NCBI GenBank assembly: GCA_036426205.1
Contig: CM071568.1
Span: 219,463,216 to 219,527,215, forward strand
Length of the DNA: 64,000 nucleotides
Direction of reading: 5' to 3'
Origin: Ascaphus truei
Lineage: Eukaryota; Chordata; Amphibia; Anura; Ascaphidae
The position numbers and the translations under genes are program-made. Positions within the stretch are counted from its first letter, which is position 1. Each line of letters opens with the position of its first letter. Below, one piece after another: positions 33,105 to 44,164 of this stretch. Under the pieces are notes generated by a model. That model did not search any database. It saw only the letters and a list, made by a program, of their open reading frames with translations, and had not been told where the DNA came from.

Positions 33105-33176
33105 TTGTACTCTTGCTGTCAACGGAGGACATTTACCTGGAGTGTGGTGATGAGGACGCCCTTCATCATGGCAGGG
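33105..33176 (+). other. Acid-rich open segment ending at a splice donor, copy 3
   Basis: Plus strand LSTEDIYLECGDEDALHHGR running into GGCAGGG|GTAAGTAG with the donor at 33176/33177. It is the mirror copy of 30726-30795 in the other arm of the foldback. Confidence 0.35.
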
Positions 33177-33635
33177 GTAAGTAGAAGTTTTATTTACTTT
33201 ATTTATGCTAGCTGGCTGGCTAATATTTGATTTAGAATGGGCAAATGAGCCATTATCCATATCTGGATAATAGTAATTGTGCCCCTTATTGTACTGTATG
33301 TGTTGGGGGGGAGGGAGGGTTGTTGGGGGTAGAGGTGTTTTTTTTGGCTTTGGGATAAAATCGCCATTCTAAAGCCTCGATAACACAATCGAGACTACTA
33401 GATCTGCATGATTTAAAAAAACTGGTGATTAGGGGCTTATCACTGCACACCTCGCGGCGTGTTTGGGACCAATACCAAAATGGCGATAAAATGCTTACAC
33501 TGCGCACTTATCAATGCTTTCTGAAAAGCTGTAGCAATTTTGGCCAATAACTAAGTTGGTTATCGAGGCTACTAGAATAGGGTCCATTGACTTTAAAATA
33601 CAAATGCAAGATAAAAATGGGTCAATGGGTTTTAT

Positions 33636-34082
33636 CAGGGCCGCCAACAGGGGTGTGAAAGCCAGGATACCTGTCCCAGGTCCGGAGGCAGCAGGTGGCT
33701 CGGCCGTCTAGCGCTGGATGCTGAGCATGGCCAGAGCTCGGGCCCAACATCTGCACAAAGCTGGGGGCCTCTGTTAAATGCTGGGCCCCTTCTCTCCCCT
33801 GCTGCAATCTTCCCTGACCTTCACCCCTGTGCGTGCCGGAAGTTTGGCACACCCGGAAGTCAGGCCCAACTTCTGCATCCGTTTGGGATCGAGGTGGGAG
33901 TGTGGGGCAGAGGGCGAGGGCTGTGTGTGGTAGGGAGAGGTTTGGGAGAGAGAGGGGTGGGTGTGGGGGAGAGGTGGGGGTGTGGAAAGGACGGAGAGAG
34001 GGGGTGTTTTGCAAGGCTGTCGACATGGGAGGGCAGTGTAAATTCTTGTCCTTAGCCCCCGTATAAGCTGTCTGTGGCCCTG
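33636..34082. mobile_element. Nonautonomous hAT-like element, 447 bp
   Basis: Termini CAGGGCCGCCAAC and, from the right end, CAGGGCCACAGAC. Flanks GGTTTTAT and GGTCTTAG match at 6 of 8 positions, consistent with an aged 8-bp hAT duplication. The interior is G-rich on + (GGGGGAGAGGTGGGGG near 33967). The minus frame 33622-34026 spans the element and has no transposase motif. Confidence 0.65.
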
Positions 34083-34335
34083 GGTCTTAGGGTCAACTTA
34101 AGGGCACAATTATCTTGATATTTAGTGGGTAATGTATCAAGGTCTTCAGGCTGCAAAACTGGGGTAAATAATCTTCACCAGAAGTTTCAAAGATAAACAT
34201 CCTATGGAAAGCAATAATATCTGTTTCCTTTATTATGATGTATTATATTTGCATTGTAATGTAATGCGTGTTATTTGACCCATTTTTTCAGCTGGGAGCC
34301 TTTGACACAGTTTATCACCCTTTAAACCTCTAGGT

Positions 34336-34661
34336 CAGTGGTCTCCAAACTTTTCAGTATGAGGGACACATTGTATATTGTACACATTTTCGGGCCAAAG
34401 AAAAAAAAATATTTTTATATATTTATACATTTATATATTTTACAAATGAATGAATACGCTTTTTTTGGATCTTTTTGGGGTAATCAGCATGATATGATTC
34501 AGAACAAAATAGAAATGTGACAATTACAAAGAAAGGATGTCGTGCTTACACTGGGAAATGATATATAATGAACAAAAAGATATATATTTCAGGTTGATGC
34601 AGGCCGGATAAAATCTTGGGGGGCCTGATGTGGCCCACGGGCCGTAGTTTGGAGACCCCTT
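34336..34661. mobile_element. Nonautonomous hAT (Charlie-like) element, 326 bp
   Basis: Exact 8-bp duplication CTCTAGGT at 34328-34335 and 34662-34669. The left terminus CAGTGGTCTCCAAACTTTT and, from the right end, AAGGGGTCTCCAAACTACGG are imperfect inverted repeats. The CAGTGGT..CCAAACTT form resembles Charlie-type hAT termini. No coding region. Confidence 0.9.
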
Positions 34662-34669
34662 CTCTAGGT

Positions 34670-35155
34670 AAGTAGTAGATTTCTGACTACATGGGATATT
34701 TCATTCTGTAGACTTGGGAACATTTACAGTTGCCTTGGGGCTATGGGGAAATTAACTAAAAACACCATTATGTTATACCTACACCTGCTAACTTGTTTTC
34801 AGATGGTAATGACTTTTGAGACACTGAAGACCTGAGCCAGTGATCTTGCATCTCTCACTTTGCATATAATGAGTTGTGGTTAGCTTTCATTGACAATTTT
34901 GTGTATTCCTTTAAATAGTCAATACACAGCATAATGCTCAGTTTTCTGTTTTTGTTACTCTTCTCCACTAGTTTCAGGGTCCTTTGTTCTTACAAATCTT
35001 GCAGAAAATACAATTAACATTTTTTCAGACACGTGGGTTAGCTCCTTTTACTCCAAATGCAGAAGATCAGACGGCAATTAAGTGGTTGAATGTTGCATAA
35101 TGGGAGCCATAAGCATGTCAAGTCTTTGTAAAGAAGTTTGAAACCCCATGGATTT
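34670..35155. other. No gene recognised
   Basis: A+T-rich sequence between the hAT element and a LINE end, with no motifs. Confidence 0.3.
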
Positions 35156-35336
35156 AACTGTGCATGCAATGTCTTGTATATAATGTATACACTGCTCATT
35201 ATGTAACTGTATTTGTAAACATGTATTATTTGTCTTAACTCTGTGCCCAGGACATACTTAAAAACAAGAGGTAACTCTCAATGTATTACTGCCTGGTAAA
35301 ATATTTTATAAATAAATAAATAAATAAAATTATTGT
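35156..35336 (+). mobile_element. LINE 3' end (same family as 60.7-63.3 kb)
   Basis: Covers TAACTGTGCATGCAATGTC, TTGTATATAATGTATACACTGC, GCCCAGGACATACTTAAAAAC and TAACTCTCAATGTATTACTG, ending with a (AAAT)n tail. Plus-strand, 5'-truncated. Confidence 0.85.
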
Positions 35337-37089
35337 CCCATTTCCTTTTGTTACATAATGCACAGTAAATGAAAACAATGTTATTGCGAATTTATAGCAG
35401 TTAAACTATTGTTATACTTTTGAAACATTACCACTATCTCTGCTTTGGTATATCTCTTATAACTACATGGGAGACATTTGCAAGTTCCTTAGCTGGCTCT
35501 GGAAAACATCACTACATTATTTGTCATTCTAGAACTAATAATTCAAAGGTATCATAACATTTGCTTATGCACCCCATGCAAAAGTTATGTGTTGTGTATT
35601 GATTATACTAGTCATATATCTACCAACACACATCTGACTATAATCAAAACACTCAATGAAATAAGAAACACAGAGGATAGTATCATGTCAGCCTGTCTAA
35701 TAGACATACAGAAACACACAAAGTGAAAACCGGGCGCTTCTAAACTACAATATTAGAGTGAAATAATATACGCAATATAAGTGATAAAGATATATAGTGT
35801 GCAAATAATATCACAAATGTGATAAGTGACCTTCACCAACAAAATGTGAAATGTATAGTATAATGTGAAATACACTTGAATAAAATAAAGCAGCTCTACA
35901 CCCTTTATGAGGACTGTCCAGGTTAAAATAGATCTTGCGTAGTTTTCCAATTGGGAGGAGCGCTGTGATACTCGTGAGAATATGCAAAAAAAGGAAACAA
36001 AATAATAGTGCAGATGGAAATAATGTCTAATTACATGTGGCTGTATACCTGATTACAGCACTATTGTTGTTTTTTGCTATTTAGGCATTATAACACATTA
36101 CTTACCTTTTCTTGCCTCCATCCAACGTATGGGGATTTTATTCATGTACTTTTATGGTTCATTCGTCGGGTTTTAATTATTGGTTTAATAAAACTTTATT
36201 ATTTTCAAGCACTCTAGTGTGACCTTAGCGGTTGACCCCATTTATGGGTTAGGCTATTTTTTGGCTTTCATTGAGTTGACACTATTATTGGTAGTGTGAC
36301 CTATTTTGAGTGCCGTTATTGGGGGCTTTATGTGATCCTCTGTGATCATTTATCTGTGTGTTTTCTGTGCACTCCCCATTATACCAGGGATCCCCTGTAT
36401 GGTTGCAGGTATACATTAACTCCTTCATGCCCCGTTTACCTTATCTGGATTATGCTGCAGCAGGAATCCTGGCGCTGAGTCTCAAGAACGTTTTCAGGGT
36501 CGAAGTTTGCCCAGAGCAATGTGCTTGGCTGCATCCAAGAACCTCACTCAATTCCCAGATCCAACTTTTGGTTTATCCCATAACTCCGGAATCCCGATAC
36601 ATAGACACCTTCTGTAAAGACTTTTTCCGGCAAACCCAACCTGAAACTTCCAGCCTAGAAATCTCCTGGTCCCAGCACCCCAGGAAAGGCAAAACACAAA
36701 CAAATCTTTAATGTTGCATAATTTGCACACAGTCACAGTAATGCATTTCTGACATCTGGGTCCAAGAGCTGACACTCTAGGACCTCAACACACGGATCAG
36801 GGGTACCCAAGTCAGCTGAACCGTTATTATTGAGCCTGGGTACCCCTTCACCATCACAAAGGCTTAAACCTAGAACTGGCTATAAAGTCATATGTGCATT
36901 TTATGCTTGCAAAGCCTTCTTAATTATACATTCAATGGCTCACCAAAGGTAGAGGGGCTATCATCAACATCTTGGCTCTCTCATAATAGAGCTCTACTTC
37001 TCTCTCTTTCTCTTGGGAGTCCTGTAACCTACTTTCCATTTCATTTGCCCTCCATCTTGAATTCCCACGTATGTTCACTGTGTTCTGAC
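35337..37089. other. No gene recognised; dispersed repeat debris
   Basis: 35700-36250 is A+T rich with GTGAAATAATATACGC-like phrases and a TTTAATAAAACTTTATT 3'-end-like stretch near 36183. 36400-36870 is more G+C rich (frame 36358-36711 +) and has LTR-like composition but no demonstrable termini. Confidence 0.3.
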
Positions 37090-37400
37090 TGTCTTGTTGT
37101 TATTATAATTATTATTATTGTTAATTTAAAAAGAACCAACATATTCCACAGCACAGTAGAATTTGGGAACAATAGTTACATAAATAATGCAAACCGATAC
37201 AATAGGTACTATGGCCATGCTTATGAGACCTTACAATCTAGAGGGAATAAGGGGTACAATTGAAACAAAAGGTGCGGTACAACTGGCTGCTAATTGTGAA
37301 ACGGACTATGCCTCAGTAAGGAGTGTGGGGGATGGGGAAGTCAGAAGGGTGTTAGAAGCCTTCCTTAATGAGGGTATTTGTCAAAGGAGTGCATAAAACA
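37090..37400 (-). mobile_element. L2/CR1-type LINE 3' region (weak)
   Basis: An ATTATTATT-type tail near 37099-37118 is followed by AAGAACCAACATATTCCACA, ACAATAGT and TTACAATCTAGAGGG, phrases typical of vertebrate L2-group 3' regions read on the reverse strand. No reverse transcriptase motif remains. Confidence 0.4.
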
Positions 37401-38995
37401 TTTTCTTAAGAGATATATGCAAAAGAAGTGCAGGTCATGGGTACAGATAATCAACATTTTTGCAGAAATTTGAATCCACCCCAAATTTGCAAATTCCTTT
37501 CATCCTTGGATTTCTGCACATCAGTCTCAAAAAAGTTGATTTGTTTTTTATTTCTATTGGATAGGATTGGTCAAAAGGTGACCAACAAAAGGAGATCCCA
37601 TAGGTTTGCACTCAACTAATATATAACTCTGAGTGTAGGTATATATATATATATTTATATTAAACCATATGGGTACCAGGAGGTTTAAAATACAAAACAA
37701 AAAATTATTTATTAAATACTAATGGGTACACATCTATCAAAAATTATATATCTAATTTAAAAGTAATCTAAAATCTCTAAAGAAAGTGATGACGGAGTAG
37801 GTCGGCAAACACGGTGAGGTGTATGGGTATATAGCAGTAGGGGTATATACAGTACAATCACGGTGGTCCCATATGTAAGTGACACTGCCTATAGACCCTA
37901 TAGTATAGGTCTGTATGGTGTAATTCGGCGGTATGCTAGCTAAATTAGCCTATGTGCACACAAGCCTCTGTATCACAGGGACTCACAGATTGGTGTCACT
38001 GAGCAAATAGCAGCTAAATATCCCTCGTTTATATACTCCTCATAGTGGAGTATATTCTCTAATGAGTATGCTGTGTGTAAAAAGTGCGCCGTATATCACC
38101 CATATCCGAGTTGTAGCTCTTAGATCACCGGGGATGCCTCATGCTCCGTCTCACGCTCCACGAAAAAAACCGGCTGACGTCATCAGTCTGTTCGTCGCCT
38201 AACACCCTATCACTGAAAATCCGCAAATGGATTCAAATTTTCAAAGATCCAAATCAACCAATGGAATCTGAATCCAATAATGGATTTAATATGGGAGAAT
38301 GACTATATAAATAGGGGTGCAGCCTCAAGTCTAAGCCATTGTGTTGTAGGGCAGAATTTGGCAGTGGGTTGGGTAGGCTTGCTGCTGTAGTGCCGACGTA
38401 GTGCTGCTGCTCTGTGTAATAGGTCCCACCTACACTCTCCCTTCCCTTACAATCACTTGTGAGAACAACAACAGGCAGGAAGGGAGAGTGTCAAAAGAAA
38501 TGAACACAGATTAGAATTTTTTTTAAATCCGCAAAACGTATTACTGTCAGTGTGAACGGAATCCGATGGGGTATTCTGAAGAATCTACATGGGTTTAGGA
38601 GTGTCCAACCCATCTGTGGCTTTCTCTGTGTGGATTGGATTGTACCCAAAAAGCCGTGAATAAATTGACGTATTGAATTGTGGCAATGTGAATCTAGTAA
38701 GGGGCAGAATAGAGAGGCATTGAGGGAAATATTTGGAAATGATGGCTGAGATATAAGGGGGAGGCATAGTTGAGAGTTTTGTATTAGAACTAGATCTTTA
38801 CCTTTAATTCTAGGATATGGGAAGCCAGTGTAGGAATTTGCATAAGGGAGCAGCCGATGACGAGCGGTGAGTGATGTACAGATGTAGCAAGCCTAACATA
38901 CTGCATGTGACTGCTGTGGCCGTGGCACATAAGGATCAATAATGTGGGGGGTCCCATTCAGAAGCATGGACCCGCACAGCTCCCTTGCAGTAGAC
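37401..38995. other. No confident gene
   Basis: A 60-codon minus frame at 38585-38767 (MPPPYISAIISKYFPQ) resembles the [15 protein letters not shown] segment near the C-terminus of the L2 ORF and may be a decayed relative. The rest is unassigned. An AT microsatellite lies near 37637-37660. Confidence 0.3.
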
Positions 38996-39300
38996 ACATC
39001 CCTTAAAGTGATGTCACATCTTTTGTAAAAAAAATGGAACATATCACATGGTTCAGGAACCAATGGCATTGTCTTCAATCCCATTGAATGTAGTACCATA
39101 TGATATCAGCAATGTTGTGTTTTAAGGAAGTGACGTATCTCCCTTGGAGATGACATCACATCCATAATTCTTTTTTAAAAAGCCTGTCACATGGTACAGA
39201 GCCTTATCGGATTGGACCATGACCATCTGACCCTAAAATGTGATGTCGCGGGCCTTGTATAAGGCATGGTCCATCTCATTTTAGTTTAAGATGCCGACGA
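38996..39300 (+). promoter_or_regulatory. CRE/TATA promoter-like module, copy 3
   Basis: ACATCCCTTAAAGTGATGTC (38996) leads to GGATTGGACCATGACCATCT, AAATGTGATGTC (to 39247), CCTTGTATAAGGC (TATAAG at 39258-39263), TCCATCTCATTT and AAGATGCCGACG. The same order as copies 1 and 2. An AAAGAAAGAAGAT purine tract follows at about 39345. The opening ACATCCCTTAAAGTGATGTCACATC recurs almost exactly at 42713-42740. Confidence 0.4.
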
Positions 39301-40193
39301 GTCAACATCCATTTTGGATTTAATATGGGGTACATTGGATTACAAAGAAAGAAGATTTAAAAAAAGAAGAAAATAATGCAAGAAGATGGAAGAAGATGAA
39401 AGAAGGTGGAAGAAATTTGTATTTTATCTGGTAGTATAAGGACCTGTGGACAGGGTCTGCCTTGTCATGGCTCACAGGCTTACAATGCTTTGGCCAAAGG
39501 GTTAAACTAAATGACCCTTTTTCAAGAGATATATAAGTATATTACGGTGTATTTTTGTCATATTGGATGCAGCATTGGGCTTCTCTGTTGCTTGTTTTAA
39601 GGGAATGCTAATGAAGATAATTGAGGCAGGACATGATGACTGAGTGAATAAATGATTTAGTTGCTGTTTGAATACGAAAGATCCTGTGTTCTCCCTCTAC
39701 AAACTAGAGAAATACATTGTTTTTGGATCTATGTATTGTAGATCAATACTCCCCCGCAATGTCACACATACCCCTCTAATTCCATCTGTGTTTAAAATCA
39801 CAGCATCCTTATGCTATTAACATATGCCCTTACTCATCACACAACCATGATTCATACTAATAACCAATAATCGACACTCTTTTCTTGCTTCTGTGCTTTA
39901 TTTTCTCCTCAGAAATCTGACTGAAATTACATTCTCTTCTACTGCTCAAGACTTTGTTAATAGTGGTTGGTTAGTCTAGGGGAATGGAGTAAATGCCTCT
40001 GACATTGCTAAATGTAAAGATCAGGGCTGGCAGCACATTATTGGCTGGTGTCTGTACTCAGCATGGCATGCTTCCTACCATAATGGGCATCCAAACTACG
40101 TTCATGCTGCTCCTCCCAGAGCTTTTGACAGATTCAGAATGAAAATTCAATCATAGTGTCCCTTTTTTATATACATATATTATATAATATATA

Positions 40194-40236
<43 letters not shown>

Positions 40237-40739
40237 TATAGATATATATATATATATATATCTATATACTCTATTATATATATATATATATTGTATGTGG
40301 GTTCTTGTCCTATGTATTTTGAGGTGTTTGATTAGTTTTGAGCTTTGGCTTTGGTATTCATTAATCTGATTTGCTGCAATCTGAGTTCAATGTTAATTAT
40401 CTCTCTGCCATAGAGCCTGCAATGCATTAACTTGTTGTGCTCTGGCATAGTCACCTCTAAATGATTTCTGATGGATGTTTGAATGTGTGGATGGGGAATA
40501 CATATATATCTAAATTGACTTGATTAACTGTTCATATCATAGCAACAAAAAATAGCAGGTGCTATCGTCCAAAATCCAGTACAAGCTAAATAAAGCACAT
40601 CATTAAAATAAAATAATTAAAATAAAATGAGAACAACACTTGGAGAACAGTTGTGAAATGAAATCATGAACTAAGATTCATTAACAAAAGTTTGTCTTTT
40701 GAAGTAAAGTGGATTCATGAATATGCCTAGATGTTAAAC
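39301..40739. other. No gene recognised; A+T microsatellite at 40165-40295
   Basis: Irregular TATATA repeats at 40165-40295. The remaining sequence is A+T rich without coding motifs. Confidence 0.4.
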
Positions 40740-41285
40740 ATACACATATATTGATCATCAGCAGCAGCACTTGTCGATCCATGGCTGGATGGATTTTCCT
40801 GGTACTGTGGTGGAAAGCCTCTCTTCTCCACTTTGCTCTTTCTTCAAAATGCGGTCTATCCCATCTTCATTATCGTGTTGATTTAATTCAAAAGGTTTCC
40901 ATCAATTGTTATTTGCTAACAAAGTCATGCATAGTTTTTTTTTACTTCTTCTAGTTTTATTTCAATTATTTCAATATTTGTGAGTTAAACCCATTTGTTG
41001 AACATCCCTTCTGTCTTGCTGAGATTCATATGGAGGCTCATTTTCTCACTTGCTTCAACGAGTTCTCTGAATTATTGTTGGATATCTTGTGGACATGTTT
41101 GGCAAAAATAACAATGTAATCTGCAAATCAAAGGTGACTATTATTCACCATTGAGTTTGATTCCCTTTTCTTCCCAATGCAATGTCTTGAACAATTCTTC
41201 AAGTATTGCTGTGAAAAGCTTTGGTGAGATGGTGTCTCCCTGCTGCACTCCCTTGCTAATCCTTATCTTGCTTATATCTCAATGT
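40740..41285 (-). pseudogene. RTE-like LINE reverse transcriptase fragment
   Basis: Minus-strand translation gives ISKGVQQGDTISPKLFTAIL, then EELFKTLHWEEKG and IKLNGE, the block before the catalytic box in RTE-type reverse transcriptases. Then in a shifted frame comes FADYIVIFAK, the FADD box with its second Asp changed to Tyr, and LHMNLSKTE. Stops follow NGE and frames shift at least once. It is truncated at both sides and inactive. Confidence 0.8.
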
Positions 41286-42375
41286 AATCTATTGGGTGGT
41301 GTGTGTCACCAGGTTTATTAACACCTTTTATATCGTGATCATATGATTGAGCAAAACAAGGAGGTAAAATAAATTGTAATTTATTCCAGGAAAAGACATA
41401 CACACAATGGATCACAAAATGCAATAGAAAATACACTTACTGGGGATCTGGGCCAATGAACTGAACTTTCCTATCCAATGACCGGGAGATACTCACAAAC
41501 GTCCTGGAACTCAATTCAGCATGCAATTCCAGCCGCGAACGCTACGTTCGTTTTCAAAACTTGGCCCCTGAAAAGTGGGACTTAGAAAATGTCTTGCCTT
41601 GAAATCTCTGAAGCCGGCTCAGGTTTATTTCTCTCAGAGCATCTTTGAATTTGCCGCTGATGGTTTGGCGCTTAGAATCTGAGGTCTTGATTGGCTGCAA
41701 GGTTTCTCATAGGTTTTGGAGTCCCATTCACAAACCACTACAGCCAGTCAGTGCGTGGGAATTTCCTTGCCAGCCTATCACCGATTTGCCAGTATACTGA
41801 AGCCGGGCGGGCACCGATTTCAATTCTGCTAAGGGTCATGCGCCAACCTGGCACCTCTGCCTCTTAGCATATGGAGCCCCCCGGCCCCCGCTGTCCAGGC
41901 TCCGCAAAGTCTGGGGATGGGCAAATGGTGGCTGGATATCCCTTTGTGCTATCAGATAGGGGTACTTGAGTGTAACTCCAGTACTCCACCTGTCCTAACA
42001 CCTTGGCATCCCTGAGGCTTTCAATTCCGGGACCCAATTAGACACAGTGGCACCAAGCCTAGTGGCATCTGGTCTCTCAGAACCCAGGACTTGGAAATCC
42101 CACAGTTCATATACACTGTATCAAACAAATATACCTTTATTAAATGTACACTTTAATATAATATGCTTTTACAGTTTACTTGGCTAAAATAACTAAGTCT
42201 GTTCTGGTGCGAGGGATAGAATGAAAATCTTTACTTTATACTCACTAGCCTTATCCCTAACACTCTGTAAAAACCTGACCTGTTATTTTACCAAAAACCT
42301 CTCAGCTTTCTAACTTAGCTGGAGTATCCCTTCAACCCCTATACTGGATACAGGGTGATCTGCACATATAACATA
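41286..42375 (-). mobile_element. LTR-like sequence (tentative)
   Basis: On the minus strand TGTTAGGACAGGTGGAGTAC starts at about 42000. The body is moderately G+C rich and ends after GTTAATAAACCTGG, a possible polyadenylation signal, near 41320. The ends fit an LTR, but no target duplication was found and no internal LTR-retrotransposon coding sequence is present. 42001-42375 is unassigned. Confidence 0.35.
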
Positions 42376-42454
42376 CGCTTTTAATAACTTTTGTATAATG
42401 GTTTCATAAAATGTAAAGATGATTAATACAGATAGAGTGTTTTATTAATCAGAC

Positions 42455-42508
<54 letters not shown>

Positions 42509-42695
42509 ATGATCAAATGATTCAAATGATATCAGTGCGCAAGAACATAGGGATTAAGAAAAGATTTCTAAACTATGCAGCCCCAATGCTGGTTTTAACA
42601 CAAAAAACACAATTTCAATTATATAAAAAGCATCCGGCGCAATGTAGAAATATAATAATTTATAGAAAATAGCATGGCTAATAAGACTGTATTAT
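42376..42695 (+). repeat. Inverted arm L of a composite locus
   Basis: Reverse complement of 46343-47608 once the 997-bp insertion there is removed, about 93% identical by eye. Markers: ATACGCTTTTAATAACTTTT, GATAGAGTGTTTTATTAAT, GCCCCAATGCTGGTTTTAAC, AAAGCATCCGGCGCAATG and AATAAGACTGTATTATT. A (TA)n tract (42458-42504) is present only in this arm. Confidence 0.9.
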
Positions 42696-42886
42696 TAGTT
42701 AAGAGGATGTGACATCATCCCTTAAAGTGATATCACATCCTTTCTACTCATGAAACATATCAAATGGTACAGGAATCAATAGGATTGTCTTCAATCCCAT
42801 TGACTATAACAAACTAACAAGAAACACGTGACTGCACAATTCTTAATCATATTGACACAAGATGTGATCACTGATTGGTTTGCTAT

Positions 42887-43639
42887 TGTTACGCCGGTGC
42901 TGCCCGCAGACCAGACCCGTCCCTTCTACTGAGGTGAGGAACGTATATGGGCACGCACCCGCAGCAAAAGGAGCGTGTCCGGAGTGTGGTATTTAGGCGT
43001 TGCCAGGCCAGGTGATGTTAGCTAGCAATACTTGCCAGTACCGGAGAAGAAGTGCCGTCGTCGTTGCCGTTTTAGCCAAGGTCAGGGATTGGAGAATTCC
43101 GGAAGGTCGTTGTCCAAGCAGGGGTCGAGAGCCAGAGAAGGACATCCACCAAGCCAAGTCGTAACCTGAGAGAATAAGAGAGAGAACGCCAGAGTTGTAA
43201 TCCTAATGGAAACTATGTCGAGCAATGAATGAGTGGGAGGACAGGCATTATAAAGTGCGGCTGACCAATCAGAGGTGGAGGCAGGCCTGGAGGAGTGCGT
43301 GGAGCTATCCTGGATAGGTCCACTTGATTGGCAGGCAGGTGAGGACTCTTATTCTGGCAGGAGGTCCTATTAGTCTGCTGGGGCGTGATTTCACTGCTAG
43401 AGCAGTGAATAAATTATTTTCACCCGGCGCGCGCTGTACACGCGCGCGGCCGGGACACATGGCAGCCGCATGGGAGAGGGATAGAGCCAGCAGAAGCGGG
43501 AGACCGCCGGGAACGGCGAGGAACCTCTAGGACAGCAGGAGGTAAGTTGCGCCATCGAGGGGCACGCACCTCGGCAGCGGGGGTTACAGAAGGTGAGGAG
43601 GGGCCAGGGCACGGGCGCTGGAATCCCAAACTCCTCACA
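42887..43639. mobile_element. Solo LTR, 753 bp, with 5-bp target duplication
   Basis: Flanked by GCTAT at 42882-42886 and 43640-43644. Begins TGTTACGCCGG and ends ACTCCTCACA, so TG...CA termini. It is CpG rich relative to the flanks. On + it has ATTATAAAG (about 43248) and GAATAAATTA (about 43408) in promoter-then-polyadenylation order. No internal region remains, so it arose by LTR-LTR recombination. Family probably Gypsy/ERV-type, not determined; strand uncertain. Short frames on both strands are not coding. Confidence 0.85.
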
Positions 43640-44164
43640 GCTATAAATGACACCTGAATGCAAAATGGAAAAAATAAAACTGACAGAAGACAAATAAAAT
43701 CAACATTCATTACTGCAAGAATAACAGCAGAGAATTTCAACTCAAACTAAAAAAAAAATCGCTTCAGCTTGCTAGAAATACATGGAGACACTTGAAAAAA
43801 ACAGTTATGAAAAATTTATGAAGATTGTAGTTGAAAGAGCAAGATAAACTGGAGGAATCGCTAAAAAAAATAGGACTTATAGAATGACTCAAGGCTCAAC
43901 CTAATACACAGAAATAGTATACTAAGGTGCACTGGGATATAGACATATATGAGAGACGAAAGTTAACACACGGTTAACACTAGAACCCAGATAACTGCAC
44001 TCAGAGTGTAGTATATAGGTAGACTATAGTAGTCAGGTAATACAATATCCCACTGTAGGAGTTAAATGACTCCCTTCCAAATGACACACTAGAGTGAGTA
44101 TTTTTCTCACAGATGCAAAAAATAATAAAGTTTTATTTATAATAAATCAAAAGTGACGACGTTT
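43640..44164. other. No gene recognised
   Basis: A-rich sequence up to the 5' truncation point of the L2 copy, ending in a TTTATTTATAATAAATC stretch. Confidence 0.35.

Larger units (their letters stand above)
30560..33590. mobile_element. Foldback-type element with long inverted arms
   Basis: The left arm (about 30560-31190) and right arm (about 32710-33300) are reverse complements for hundreds of bases. Shared blocks in mirror order: CCATATCTGGATAATAG, CTAGCTGGCTGGCTAATATT, the GGCAGGGGTAAGTAG donor, CATACCCATATAATATGGG, CACCCTTTATCCATT, CCTATAAAAAA, CTAAAAAGC, CAGCAAAAGAATAAAAA and ATTAAATAAAC. The right end (33360-33585) resembles the family A terminus (TTATCGAGGCTACTAGAATAGGGTCC). No transposase. 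The middle contains an L2 copy. The left limit is uncertain because the 30018 palindrome and module 3 adjoin. Confidence 0.7.

Noticed and set aside
43324..43740. Overlapping frames in a CpG-rich block as a host gene first exon
   Set aside because: The block is the solo LTR bounded by GCTAT duplications.
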